A stretch of 64,000 nt of DNA from JAJTHC01 sp044348005 (GTDB taxonomy: Bacteria; Cyanobacteriota; Vampirovibrionia; Vampirovibrionales; JAJTHC01), in contig JBIKTR010000004.1 in the NCBI GenBank assembly GCA_044348005.1, positions 87,528 through 151,527 of the forward strand. The letters run 5' to 3'. Below, piece by piece: positions 52,840-61,868 of this stretch. A model generated the notes under the pieces. The model saw nothing but the letters and a program-made list of their open reading frames with translations. It had not been told where the DNA came from and ran no database searches. Both the position numbers and the translations under genes were made by a program. How positions within the stretch are numbered: the stretch's first letter is position 1; each line of letters starts with the position of its first letter.

Positions 52840-54573
52840 TTATATTCTCTGGTAGTCTGAATTAAAAGCTGAGGCAATGCGATACTTAAATCTGATTGGG
52901 TTACTAGTTTTATATTTTTTTACCAAGGCTTCAAACTCATCTCCGCTGAGGGTTTCTTTTTCAAGAAGGACTTTAGTAGCCTCATTCAGTAAGCGCTTTT
53001 GGCTTTCAAGAAGGTATTTAGCGCGATCTTGAGCTTCTTTAATGATCCCCTCAATGGCTCTTTCAAGACGGCGCCTTGTTTCTGGGCTGAGTTGTTTGGG
53101 ATCCTTAAAGCTTCGAGGGGTAATACCATTCCATCCAAACCTCTCTACCATCGTTCTTGCTATTCCTTCTATTACTTCTAAATCACCAGAAGCACCGTTC
53201 GAAACACCTTTACGGTTGTATATTATTTCTTCCGCAATACGCCCCCCTAAAAACGTTGCAATTTTATTTACATACTCTTCTTTTGTTTGAAACTGTGAAT
53301 TATCATTTCCTTCCTTGGGTTGGATCAATGTAGCACCTAAGGAATTACCGCGGGGTGTTAGGGTTATTTTACGAACTTTGTTTTTACTTTCTAAGAAATG
53401 CCCCACAATGGCATGCCCAATTTCATGAACAGCAATTTGTTTTTTAACTTCATCCGTTAATTTTAAATCTTTTGTATGGCCTTGTATCACACGCTCCACC
53501 GCTTCTTCAAGCATAGCGGGGGTAATGCTAGGTAGATTATTTCTGGCCGTCAACATGGCGCCTTCATTTAAAATGTTTTCAATATCCGCCCCAGAAAATC
53601 CAAAACTATTTTGGGCCAAGGTATTTAAATGCGCAATGGCTTCTGAACTTAACTTATATTTCTTGCCATAGTAGTCAAATAAGCCTTGACGCCCCTTTAA
53701 ATCAGGCAACGCCACTTGCACATGGCGCCCCAGTCGCCCAGGTCGAAGCATCGCAGGATCCAGACTTTCTAAAGGCGCATTGGTTGCCCCCATCACAATA
53801 ATGGGATGCTCCGATTGAATCATGCCATCCATTTCATTCAACAGCGCCGTTATAGTTCGAAGATGTTCAGAATCTCCTGCATTCGAAGCGAGTTTGGCTC
53901 GATTTTGAATTAAACTATCGATTTCATCAATAAAAATTATCACAGGGGTGTTGTCTTTTTTTGAAACTTTACGAGCTTGGCTAAATAGATTACGTACTCG
54001 CTCGGCACCGACACCGACAAACATTTCGATGAAATCAGACCCACTGGCACTTAAAAATGGAACGCCTGCTTCACCTGCCACGGCTTTGGCCAATAGCGTT
54101 TTCCCCGTCCCAGGGGGGCCTTGCAATAAAACCCCTGAAGGCACTTTCGCCCCCAAGGCTCTGTATTTTTCAGGATTCTTAATAAAATCCAGAATATCCA
54201 TTAAGTCTTTCTTGGATTCTTCCGCCCCAATCACATCGTTAAAAGTCACCCCTGTTTTTTCAATCAGTTTAATAAAACCACTCAACATAAATTTATTCTT
54301 GTTGAATAATTCATTGAATTTATCAATGGCGGAAGGCACCCATAGGTTTGCCGTAATTAGGCCAAAACACGCCCCTAAAGTTAATAAGGAAATCCAATTG
54401 GCCTTGGCGGTTGTTTTTGACGGTACAATTTCCACCTGAATCGGTTTCGCCACCGTCGTATTTTCGGCAGGGGTGGGGCTAGCCGAAGCAGGCTGGGAAG
54501 CCTTCACGTTTTTGGCCCTGAATTGTTGTTGTATGTGCTGGGCCAGTAAAGAAGAGGACAGAGAAGTGATCAT
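52840..54573 (-). CDS. ftsH: FtsH-like AAA zinc protease with a single TM segment
   Basis: About 577 residues from ATG 54573; a start 15 codons upstream is possible. The disordered Ser/Pro/Thr-rich N-terminus leads to one TM (LLTLGACFGLITANLW) rather than the usual two with a periplasmic domain. Then the AAA module: GPPGTGKT (Walker A), pore FVGVGA, IIFIDEID, SRH LRPGRLGR, and the protease HEIGH (about 380) with GGRIAEE. A membrane-tethered protease that should degrade misfolded or regulatory proteins. The missing periplasmic domain makes it a divergent member. Confidence 0.93.
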   Translation of the reverse strand: MITSLSSSLLAQHIQQQFRAKNVKASQPASASPTPAENTTVAKPIQVEIVPSKTTAKANWISLLTLGACFGLITANLWVPSAIDKFNELFNKNKFMLSGFIKLIEKTGVTFNDVIGAEESKKDLMDILDFIKNPEKYRALGAKVPSGVLLQGPPGTGKTLLAKAVAGEAGVPFLSASGSDFIEMFVGVGAERVRNLFSQARKVSKKDNTPVIIFIDEIDSLIQNRAKLASNAGDSEHLRTITALLNEMDGMIQSEHPIIVMGATNAPLESLDPAMLRPGRLGRHVQVALPDLKGRQGLFDYYGKKYKLSSEAIAHLNTLAQNSFGFSGADIENILNEGAMLTARNNLPSITPAMLEEAVERVIQGHTKDLKLTDEVKKQIAVHEIGHAIVGHFLESKNKVRKITLTPRGNSLGATLIQPKEGNDNSQFQTKEEYVNKIATFLGGRIAEEIIYNRKGVSNGASGDLEVIEGIARTMVERFGWNGITPRSFKDPKQLSPETRRRLERAIEGIIKEAQDRAKYLLESQKRLLNEATKVLLEKETLSGDEFEALVKKYKTSNPIRFKYRIASAFNSDYQRI

Positions 54574-54631
54574 CAAACTATTCCATCGCGTTAAAGAAAC
54601 TGTACTTCCATAAAACACCCTAAAGCTTTTA

Positions 54632-54661
54632 TTGTGCTAGGCGCATTATTTCGATTATAAT
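54632..54661 (+). promoter_or_regulatory. tyrS promoter
   Basis: TTGTGC (54632-54637), 18 bp and TATAAT (54656-54661). The box overlaps a potential ATG at 54660, so transcription must start downstream of it and the tyrS ATG is 54702. Confidence 0.65.
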
Positions 54662-54701
54662 GAAAGAAATAGTCTTATTCCACGCAAAAGGGCGCCCCAC
54701 C

Positions 54702-55991
54702 ATGACTGAATCCACGATTCAACCTACGTTACATCCTGAATTTTTGGCTCAAGCCAAATTTCTGGTTCAAGGAGCCGAACTCCTTCCTACTCATGTAGAA
54801 CAATTGGCCCTACGCTTACAAACTGCCATTGAAACGGGCGTGCCACTGCGCATCAAGCTGGGGCTGGATCCCACACGGCCGGACTTACACTTAGGACATG
54901 CCGTGGTGCTAAAAAAACTGCGCATGTTTCAAGATTTAGGACATCAGGCGGTGCTGATTATTGGCGATGCCACTGCCATGGTGGGGGATCCGTCTGGTCG
55001 AAACAAAACGCGCCCGCCCTTAACTGAAGAAGAAGTGCAAGTCAACGCCCAAACTTACCTAGAACAAGCGGGCAAAGTCATTAAGCTTGAAACGGTTGAA
55101 ATCGTGCGAAACAGTACCTTTTTTAACGCCATGGGCTTGTCTGAACTCCTGCAACTGATGGCGCAAGTCACGGTGGCCCAAATTCTAACCCGTGAAGATT
55201 TTCATAAACGTTATACGGAAAATACGTCCATTGCCCTTCATGAATTTTTATACCCCCTGATGCAAGCCTATGATTCGGTCATGGTGAAAGCAGATCTCGA
55301 ACTGGGTGGGACGGATCAACGCTTCAACAACCTACTAGGGCGTGAAATGCAGTTGGCCTACGCCAAGCTTCATGGGCAAGACGTCCGCAAGCTCAATCCG
55401 CAAATGGTCCTGCTCTTGCCTCTTTTAGAAGGGACGGACGGCAAAATAAAAATGTCGAAATCCTACCCCGAACATTGCATCAATTTCACCGATGCCCCTG
55501 AAGAGATGTTTGGTAAACTCATGTCCATTCCCGATGACATGATTCTGCGTTATGAAACCTTGTTAAGCATTTTACCGCCTGAACAACTGCAACAACACGC
55601 CACGATTCTAGCAGAACCTGCCAAGCACGGCGTCAACCCGCGAGACATCAAGGCAGGGATGGCCAAATACATCGTCGCGCAATTTTATGATGCCCAGCAG
55701 GCTGAAGCGTCAGAAGTGGCGTTTGTCAATCGTTTTCGCAATAAAGAATTGCCGACTGAAATGCCTGAAGCCACGCTTGTAGCTGGGCAAACCTACGCCA
55801 TTATTGATTTGCTGGCTCAGTTTGAACTGGCGACTTCCAAAAGCGACGCCAAGCGCTTGGTGCAAGGCGGAGGCGTGAAAATCAACGGGGTTGAAAAAAT
55901 TAGTGACCCAGACGCCACGCTTGTACTCAGCGCGGGGGAATCGGTGGTGCTACAAGCCGGCAAGCGTAAGTTCATCCGCTTTACGACGTAA
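54702..55991 (+). CDS. tyrS: Tyrosyl-tRNA synthetase
   Basis: 429 residues from ATG 54702, which lies about 35 bp after the likely transcription start; the 14-codon upstream frame overlaps the -10 box. Class I synthetase: LDPTRPDLHLGHAVVLKK (HIGH), GDATAMVGDPSGR, the tyrosine pocket MQAYDSVMVKADLELGGTDQR, and KMSKSYPEHCI. A C-terminal S4 RNA-binding domain (SKSDAKRLVQGGGVKING) is present. The motif set looks like the TyrZ-type second subclass. Confidence 0.95.
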   Translation: MTESTIQPTLHPEFLAQAKFLVQGAELLPTHVEQLALRLQTAIETGVPLRIKLGLDPTRPDLHLGHAVVLKKLRMFQDLGHQAVLIIGDATAMVGDPSGRNKTRPPLTEEEVQVNAQTYLEQAGKVIKLETVEIVRNSTFFNAMGLSELLQLMAQVTVAQILTREDFHKRYTENTSIALHEFLYPLMQAYDSVMVKADLELGGTDQRFNNLLGREMQLAYAKLHGQDVRKLNPQMVLLLPLLEGTDGKIKMSKSYPEHCINFTDAPEEMFGKLMSIPDDMILRYETLLSILPPEQLQQHATILAEPAKHGVNPRDIKAGMAKYIVAQFYDAQQAEASEVAFVNRFRNKELPTEMPEATLVAGQTYAIIDLLAQFELATSKSDAKRLVQGGGVKINGVEKISDPDATLVLSAGESVVLQAGKRKFIRFTT

Positions 55992-55998
55992 GCGCTTA

Positions 55999-56442
55999 TT
56001 AAAGCATTAAAAGAGTCAAAAGAAATTCAACGCCCGTACTAATCAATTCTAATACCGATATTTCTGCGAAGACCCTAACAATATGAGCGGGCCAGCTCAC
56101 CCATCTGCTAGGATGTAACAAAGCATTTTGCACAATCTGACTTTTAACAAGTTGAGTTGAAAGGCATTGCACCCCAATGATGCCAGCGGTTAAGCCCGCC
56201 GCTCCAATGAGTAAGCGTTGCCACCAGTTAATTCTTTTAGGCTCTTTTTGGGGCCTTGCAAAGGTCTGTTGGTTCAAGGAATCATTAAAAGGGGTGTAAC
56301 TGTCTGCCATTAAATAGGCTGAATTACGCACGGCATCAAAGCCTGTGCGTTGTGGTGTGGCTGTGGAGTGAGATTGTAAAACTTGAGAAGAAGGGTTTCC
56401 CACAGAAGCAAGGGGTTGATCAGAAAGTGAAAGAGGACTCAT
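55999..56442 (-). CDS. Unknown membrane-associated protein
   Basis: 147 residues from ATG 56442 (a GTG at 56484 is also possible). The Ser-rich N-terminus MSPLSLSDQPLASVGNPSS is reminiscent of the short Leu/Ser heads of the 656/1631 paralogues and FtsH. A hydrophobic hairpin near the C-terminus (LLIGAAGLTAGIIGVQ and VLELISTGVEFLLTLLML) suggests membrane association. No family recognised. Ends 7 bp after the convergent tyrS stop. Confidence 0.6.
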   Translation of the reverse strand: MSPLSLSDQPLASVGNPSSQVLQSHSTATPQRTGFDAVRNSAYLMADSYTPFNDSLNQQTFARPQKEPKRINWWQRLLIGAAGLTAGIIGVQCLSTQLVKSQIVQNALLHPSRWVSWPAHIVRVFAEISVLELISTGVEFLLTLLML

Positions 56443-56550
56443 GGAGGAAGGTAAACCTTTTTGCTTAGGAAAAGATAATAACACACAGGAGCATAAAACC
56501 GCCAGCGCAATTTTTTGTGCGTGCAGGGCATTTATAAAAGCCGGGGCGGG

Positions 56551-56579
56551 GGGGTTGACGGCGTGTTTTGTTTATATGA
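56551..56579 (+). promoter_or_regulatory. Candidate tRNA-Glu promoter
   Basis: TTGACG with a 17 bp spacer to GATGAT (or 14 bp to TATGAT), 50-70 bp before the tRNA. Approximate. Confidence 0.4.
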
Positions 56580-56628
56580 TGATGTAAACGTTGAAGCCCG
56601 CGCGTGTTTTGACGAAAGACAATTAAAT

Positions 56629-56701
56629 GCTCCCATCGTCTAGAGGCCTAGGACACATCCCTTTCACGGATGCGGCAGGGGTTCGAATCCCCTTGGGAGT
56701 A
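56629..56701 (+). tRNA. tRNA-Glu (UUC), integration site
   Basis: 73 nt. Acceptor GCTCCCA/TGGGAGT, anticodon TTC in CTTTCAC, T loop TTCGAATCC, CCA not encoded. The sequence resembles cyanobacterial/plastid tRNA-Glu. The serine-recombinase fragment on the other strand reads into it, marking it as the target of an integrative element. Confidence 0.96.
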
Positions 56702-57340
56702 TTTTTCTTTGTTTTTGTCTTTTTGAGCCAACACATCGAAGGGTTTTTTCCAGTGAACTTGCACTTCTCCGCCCTCTAAGGAAAAGTTCGAAACGAGTAT
56801 CCGCAGTAAATCAGCCTTTTCGAACATTGTCATGTGTTTAAAGGCGTGTACCGTGTTCGACGCAAAATCCACAATCATCAAGCCCAAACGAATCTGTTCT
56901 TCATTCACAAGAGAAAGTTTTTCCCATGTGCCGTTTAGCTCCGCTATTTCGACGTTGTATTGCGAAGACTTCATCAGGTAAAAAGCATCGCTGATCATAC
57001 CATCTAACTTGTCTTCATAGGCTTGATTGAGCTTGTGTTCTAAACGTTTCAACTCTCGTTGAATAGCCACCCGCCGTTCGTTGATTTCAATCTCTTTGGT
57101 TTGATTGACTTCCTTCAAAGCTTGGCGGATCCATGCACTTTGTTCAGGGGTCATGCGAAGGCATGCCACATGGCGTTCAAACTGTTCGGCGAGGGCTTCT
57201 TCACGGATGTACTTGTCAGGGCATTTTTGCTTGTGATGCCCGCACCGATAGTACACATACTTCTTTTTCTTGATGTCGCCTGTGACAGATCCTCCACAAT
57301 GCCCGCATTTAAGGTTTTTATAGTATATTTATCAAATAAA
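56648..57340 (-). pseudogene. C-terminal remnant of a large serine recombinase
   Basis: The frame runs from about 57340 to the TAG at 56648, inside tRNA-Glu. It begins in a zinc ribbon (KCGHCGGSVTGD, then CGHHKQKC) and continues through coiled-coil segments (ERRVAIQRELKRLEHKLNQ) typical of large serine integrases, ending with GDSNPCRIRERDVS. The catalytic N-terminal domain is absent: an in-frame stop lies directly before the ribbon and the next gene starts there. Inactive remnant, left by replacement of its 5' part with the reverse-transcriptase segment. Confidence 0.85.
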
Positions 57341-57357
57341 TCATGGGAGGTTTGATG

Positions 57358-59307
57358 ATGTTTCAATGGTTAGAATATCAGGATTGGCTTAATGCAATTA
57401 GTTTAATGGATTATCAATTCACTAGAAAAAATGATGAGAAACACCCTAATCGCCATTTCAACACCCCTTCCCTTTATATTATTGAATCCGAATGGGAAAC
57501 AGTAAAAGAGAGTTTGAAAGAGGAAAACTACTTTCAGTCTTTTATAAAAACAGGGTATATTTTAAGCAATGAAAAAAAAGCATATAGCACTCTGTATCCT
57601 GGGAAAAAGAGTTTTGGTAAGTATCGTAATAGTTCTTTCCTAAGTCTGCATCTTCGTCTCTTTTATTATGTTGTGGGGTTGCATTTGTGTCGATCCCTAC
57701 CATTGCCTTTACAGACTATTCATTTCACTTCACTATATGGGGGCAACCTCACATTTGATGAAAAAGGGAAATTGAATTTAAAACCAGAATCTGTTTATTA
57801 CAAAAATCACTACAGAAGTTTTTTCGATTCTTGCATAAAGCTTGTAGAAGCCACTCAAGCGAGCGAAGTAGAAATCAATAAGAGCCTCCCTGAAGTCAAG
57901 CAAGGATATGCAAGGTGTGTGATTAAATTAGATTTGGAAAATTTTTACGATCAAATATCCCTGACTGAACTGTGCGGTTTTTTGGATCAAGAGCATACAC
58001 ACAAACAATTCGGATTTAGTGAGTTCTTAAACTTAGTGACTCATGCAAAACAAGGTTTGCCACAAACCTGTAACGATATTGTTGCTAGTCGCTTATCATG
58101 TTTTTATCTACATAGATTAGATAATCTACTGGATGAGTACCTTTCGGGTAAGTTTCAAAACAATTACTACGTTTTAAGGTATTGTGACGACCTTCATATT
58201 TTTATAGATTACCAAGAAGAAGACACCCTAGGTGCTGAGCAAATTGCCTACGATACATTATCTAAATGCAAAAATATTCTTTATTCTAATTACCAACTAA
58301 AGATGAACAGCAAAACCGTTTATTATGATTTAACAAAAGAATCTGAACGAAAAGAGTATATTTGTACTCTCAAAAACTTATCGCAGATAAATGATATTGT
58401 TGAAGATGAAAAGTACATATCTGTAAGAGATTTTAAAACGTGGAAAGATCAATTTGAGAATGCTTGCCATTCATACCTTAAACAAGACCTTATAAAAGGT
58501 TCTCCTGAACCTACGAACGCTGGTACAAACGATAACTTGAAAAACATTTACCACAAACAGTTTAGAGTCGATTTAAAAAGCGACTATCAAAAGAAAGGTA
58601 TATCAGACAGTATTTTAGAAATGCTTGTCAATGTGTACAAAAACAGAAAACCACATTTACACGACAAGCCCAAATTATTTACTTTCTTTGGAGAATGTCT
58701 TTCAGGGTTTCCTGAATATATGCAAGAATACTTCCAAATAGAAGAATTTCAAGATGAAACTGCTTTTGCACTTACCCTTTTTGATTTTACCGCAGAGTTT
58801 TCTGAAGAAGGCTTTTTAGAAGGTCGTTTAAAAAAAACGCGACTTTACAAGAACATGACAAAATCTCAATCGTCCTACAGCTACGATTTCATCAATACAG
58901 ATGGCATTAGGGATGAAGAGCTAAGTTATCTTTCAGTCTTTACGCTTCAAAGACGAAATGCTGAACAACAGCGTAATTATTCTCAAGCTGTTTCGTTTCT
59001 CAACAGTGAATTGTGTGTTTTGTTAGCACTATTAAAGATACCAGTAGATGAAAAGAAAGGAGGAGACACTAACAAGAGTATTCAAGATTCTTTAAGAAAA
59101 TACAAAGGAGCCTCTGGAACTATTTTAAATAACATTGCCGAAAAGCGAAACACATTAGATGTATCTCACAACAAAAATACTTTCCCTGATGTTAGCAGTC
59201 AAGAACGCATTATTGACGAAAATGAATATACAGAGCTGAAAGGAAAAGTCCAAAACGCCTTGAAAACCCTAATTCAAAAAACTTGCATGGCTTGGGCTTT
59301 AGTCTAA
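57358..59307 (+). CDS. Reverse transcriptase, AbiA/UG-like, with HEPN-like tail
   Basis: About 649 residues. GGGAGG lies 7 nt before ATG 57358 (57355 also fits). RT motif A is LDLENFYDQIS (Asp192, catalytic), motif B AKQGLPQ (about 230-236), motif C YCDD (275-278, catalytic Asps). The long N-terminal part and the C-terminal half have no group II intron maturase or retron features. RNTLDVSH (Arg597 to His604) is an R-x6-H motif as in HEPN RNases; the overall plan (RT then HEPN-like) and length match AbiA-type abortive-infection RTs. The last codons run into the primase gene remnant. AT-rich and foreign-looking. Likely an anti-phage reverse transcriptase. Confidence 0.82.
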   Translation: MFQWLEYQDWLNAISLMDYQFTRKNDEKHPNRHFNTPSLYIIESEWETVKESLKEENYFQSFIKTGYILSNEKKAYSTLYPGKKSFGKYRNSSFLSLHLRLFYYVVGLHLCRSLPLPLQTIHFTSLYGGNLTFDEKGKLNLKPESVYYKNHYRSFFDSCIKLVEATQASEVEINKSLPEVKQGYARCVIKLDLENFYDQISLTELCGFLDQEHTHKQFGFSEFLNLVTHAKQGLPQTCNDIVASRLSCFYLHRLDNLLDEYLSGKFQNNYYVLRYCDDLHIFIDYQEEDTLGAEQIAYDTLSKCKNILYSNYQLKMNSKTVYYDLTKESERKEYICTLKNLSQINDIVEDEKYISVRDFKTWKDQFENACHSYLKQDLIKGSPEPTNAGTNDNLKNIYHKQFRVDLKSDYQKKGISDSILEMLVNVYKNRKPHLHDKPKLFTFFGECLSGFPEYMQEYFQIEEFQDETAFALTLFDFTAEFSEEGFLEGRLKKTRLYKNMTKSQSSYSYDFINTDGIRDEELSYLSVFTLQRRNAEQQRNYSQAVSFLNSELCVLLALLKIPVDEKKGGDTNKSIQDSLRKYKGASGTILNNIAEKRNTLDVSHNKNTFPDVSSQERIIDENEYTELKGKVQNALKTLIQKTCMAWALV

Positions 59308-61514
59308 AAGCAGGCATTGTGGTCATTGATTTAGACAATGCACTTGATGAAAATCAAAAACCACTTGAATGGGTTATGCCGATTTTAGAAATCATGCCTC
59401 AAACCTTTATAGAAGTGAGCCAATCAGGAAAGGGCTTACACTTGTTTTTAAATGCATCTATCGGTGAAAGAAGAAACCGCTGGAACTTGCCTTCAGGGCA
59501 TCATATAGAAATCTATGAAACCGATCGCTTTATTGCCTTCACCGCCAATCGTTACGGGGCATCCCCGCTTGTTTTAGCCGATGGGGAAGAGGCATTGGAA
59601 CGTTTGTATCGTGATTTTTTACCAAAATCATCAGTAAAAAATCCTACTTTATTTGACACACAAGAAAAAGAACCTTGCTTCATTGGGCTTCGCAATGACA
59701 GCTTATTAGAAAAGATGTTCAATAGCGAAAACGGTTCAGAGATTCAAGTCTTGTGGCATGGCAACACCTCAAAATATGGAAACGATGACAGCCGAGCCGA
59801 TATGGCGTTATTAAGCCATTTGTCATGGTGGACGAATGGCAATGCGTCTGAAATGGAAAACTTGTTCAATCAATCCGCATTGGGGCAACGTGCGAAATGG
59901 CAAGAACGAAAAGACTATCGAGACCGAACAATCAACAACGTCTTGGCATCTTTCAGTGGAGGGTATCGAGGAGGTGAATCCTCATTACAAGAACAAGGCT
60001 TAAGGTCGTTTCAAAGCCAAGAGAAAGAACCTCTTGAGTGGGAAGAGATTCTCCCGCTTCGTAAAAAAATGGAAGAAGTGGAGCCTTTCCCTTTGGAATG
60101 CTTACCCAATACCCTTCGTTTATGGATACTTGATTGTAGCAACCGTCTTCAATGCCCTGTTGATTATATTGCTGTGGGTTCAATGGTTGTACTTGCCACT
60201 GTATTGGGAAGAAAAATTGGGATTATGCCTAAGCGAAAAGATGACTGGCTTGTAATCCCTAATCTATGGGGAATGATTGTTGGCTTGCCTAGTGTAATGA
60301 AAACGCCTGCTCTTCGTGAACCGATGCGAGCCTTAGATCTACTCGAAAAAGAAGGAGCCATGCAATACAAACAAGCTTTGAAGGAATGGGAAGCAAAACA
60401 AATGATTCAGGAAGAGCAAAAGAAGCAAATAAAAGAACAAGTTAAGAAATCACTAAAGAACAAACAAGACCCCCTTAAAGCAACCGTAGCAAGCTTGCAA
60501 GAAATGGAAGAAGGCATGCCACATCGCAAGCGGTTGATTGTGAATGATTCAACGGTTGAAAAGTTAGGCGAATTACTTTTCGAAAATAAAAATGGCGTTA
60601 TGGTATTTAGAGATGAATTAACCGCCTTCTTTAAAAACATGGAAAAAATGGGGCATGAAACTGAACGAGCCTTCTATTTGGAAGCATGGAATGGAGATAA
60701 AAGTTTTACTTATGACCGCATTGGCAGAGGAACCATTGATATTGAATCAGCATGTGTGTCCGTATTGGGAGGCATACAACCTAGCCCCCTAAGTGACTAT
60801 GTTCGGCACGCCTTAAGCAATGGCAGTGGAAATGATGGACTTTTACAACGCTTTCAACTCGCCGTTTACCCTGATATTTCACCCCACTGGAAAAATGTGG
60901 ATGAAGTTCCTGATCAAGTCCTACGAAAAGAAGCGTTTGATAGCATTAGTCATCTATATAATTTAACCCCTGAATCATGCCATGCCATATTTCAGAATGG
61001 ATCAAAGTTTCCTGCTTTACGCTTTAGTGACGATGCACAAGAGACTTTTAACACATGGAGGGAACAACTAGAGCATGATATTCGACGTAGTGATGAACAC
61101 CCTGCCCTTGTCTCCCATTTTGCTAAATATCGTAGTTTGATCCCGACACTTGCCTTAATTATTCATTTGGCAGATAGAGGACAAGGAGCCGTAACCCGTA
61201 ATGCCTTAGAAAAAGCCTTGAAATGGGATACTTACTTGAGATCCCACGCAAGACGGATATATAACTTAGGCGAAACCCAATCCTACGATTCAGCGGAAAG
61301 TCTCTTGAAACGTATTCAAAAAGAGCAAGTGAAGATCCCCTTCACACTTCGAGATGTTTATCAAAATGGATGGGCGGGCTTAAAAATGCCTGAAGAAGTC
61401 AAGCAAGCTGTCGATATTTTGGAGTCTCACAACATTCTTCAAAGAGAACAAATAATCACAACAGGTCGACCAAAGGAATGTATTCATATTCACCCTGATT
61501 TATTAGCCGAATAA
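59283..61514 (+). CDS. Truncated prim-pol/DUF3987 primase-helicase
   Basis: 743 residues from TTG 59283, but no good start: the conserved N-terminal part of the primase fold before GIVVIDLDNAL is missing. Retained are the DxD strand VVIDLD, SGKGLHLFL (the SxH motif) and ETDRFIAFTANRYG. A DUF3987 ATPase-like region follows with a degenerate loop GLPSVMKTPAL, DELTAFF and SVLGGIQPSPL. Typical replication protein of integrative elements and phage-plasmids. Its first bases overlap the RT end by 25 bp. Probably non-functional or translated only by coupling. Confidence 0.8.
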   Translation: MHGLGFSLKAGIVVIDLDNALDENQKPLEWVMPILEIMPQTFIEVSQSGKGLHLFLNASIGERRNRWNLPSGHHIEIYETDRFIAFTANRYGASPLVLADGEEALERLYRDFLPKSSVKNPTLFDTQEKEPCFIGLRNDSLLEKMFNSENGSEIQVLWHGNTSKYGNDDSRADMALLSHLSWWTNGNASEMENLFNQSALGQRAKWQERKDYRDRTINNVLASFSGGYRGGESSLQEQGLRSFQSQEKEPLEWEEILPLRKKMEEVEPFPLECLPNTLRLWILDCSNRLQCPVDYIAVGSMVVLATVLGRKIGIMPKRKDDWLVIPNLWGMIVGLPSVMKTPALREPMRALDLLEKEGAMQYKQALKEWEAKQMIQEEQKKQIKEQVKKSLKNKQDPLKATVASLQEMEEGMPHRKRLIVNDSTVEKLGELLFENKNGVMVFRDELTAFFKNMEKMGHETERAFYLEAWNGDKSFTYDRIGRGTIDIESACVSVLGGIQPSPLSDYVRHALSNGSGNDGLLQRFQLAVYPDISPHWKNVDEVPDQVLRKEAFDSISHLYNLTPESCHAIFQNGSKFPALRFSDDAQETFNTWREQLEHDIRRSDEHPALVSHFAKYRSLIPTLALIIHLADRGQGAVTRNALEKALKWDTYLRSHARRIYNLGETQSYDSAESLLKRIQKEQVKIPFTLRDVYQNGWAGLKMPEEVKQAVDILESHNILQREQIITTGRPKECIHIHPDLLAE

Positions 61515-61537
61515 TTTTAACAATGCCTTAAAAGAGT

Positions 61538-61581
61538 ACCAACAAAACCAACAAAAGGGGGCTTTTGATGGTTTTGTTGGT
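61538..61581 (+). terminator. Long imperfect hairpin after the primase gene
   Basis: ACCAACAAAACCA (61538-61550) pairs with TGGTTTTGTTGGT (61569-61581); inside it CAAAAG pairs with CTTTTG around a GGGG loop, with one A-A mismatch between the two stems. No clean T-run. It probably ends the primase transcript. Confidence 0.6.
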
Positions 61582-61637
61582 TTACTTATAGCCCTTTTGA
61601 AAAAAAAACACCTGTTTCACCAGCGGATGTTCACACC

Positions 61638-61820
61638 TTGATTCGCTATTTGATGCCGAAGGGCTTTGTGTCGATGTACACGGTGGCAATAGGCTTAAAC
61701 TGGCAGGTGGCTCGTGTGGAAGCGGTAGCGTTGCACCTGAAGCACCAGCTATGGCTCTTAGAAGACAAGTCGACCATTGCCCTCACTAGCTTGGCACGGC
61801 GTTTGTTTAAGGACTATTAG
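61638..61820 (+). CDS. Possible 60-residue gene remnant
   Basis: Starts at TTG 61638; similar-looking in-frame sequence (FEKKTPVSPADVHTLI) continues upstream to a stop near 61568, so it may be the end of a lost gene. Contains GLNWQVARVEAVALHLKHQ, perhaps a helical DNA-binding piece. No Shine-Dalgarno. Low confidence. Confidence 0.3.
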   Translation: MIRYLMPKGFVSMYTVAIGLNWQVARVEAVALHLKHQLWLLEDKSTIALTSLARRLFKDY

Positions 61821-61868
61821 TAAGGCTTAAAGGTTTTTATTGATGAAAAAGAGTTGACATCGTAGACT

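Larger units (their letters stand above)
56648..61514. mobile_element. Rearranged integrative element with RT cargo (left end at tRNA-Glu)
   Basis: The order from the tRNA is: C-terminal serine-recombinase fragment (minus), reverse transcriptase (plus), N-terminally truncated primase/DUF3987 (plus). The recombinase CDS crosses the tRNA 3' half, as in tRNA-integrated elements. Right end not seen; no second tRNA-Glu tail is apparent in the window, so the element may extend beyond 61.5 kb or have decayed. Confidence 0.5.
61515..61868. other. Intergenic region with long hairpin and a small ORF
   Basis: Holds the hairpin at 61538-61581 and a 60-codon frame at 61638-61820; otherwise nothing seen. 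Confidence 0.5.

Noticed and set aside
57300..57357. Retron-type non-coding RNA (msr/msd) before the reverse transcriptase
   Set aside because: Only about 20 bp separates the recombinase remnant from the RT start; no inverted repeats of msr/msd type are present.
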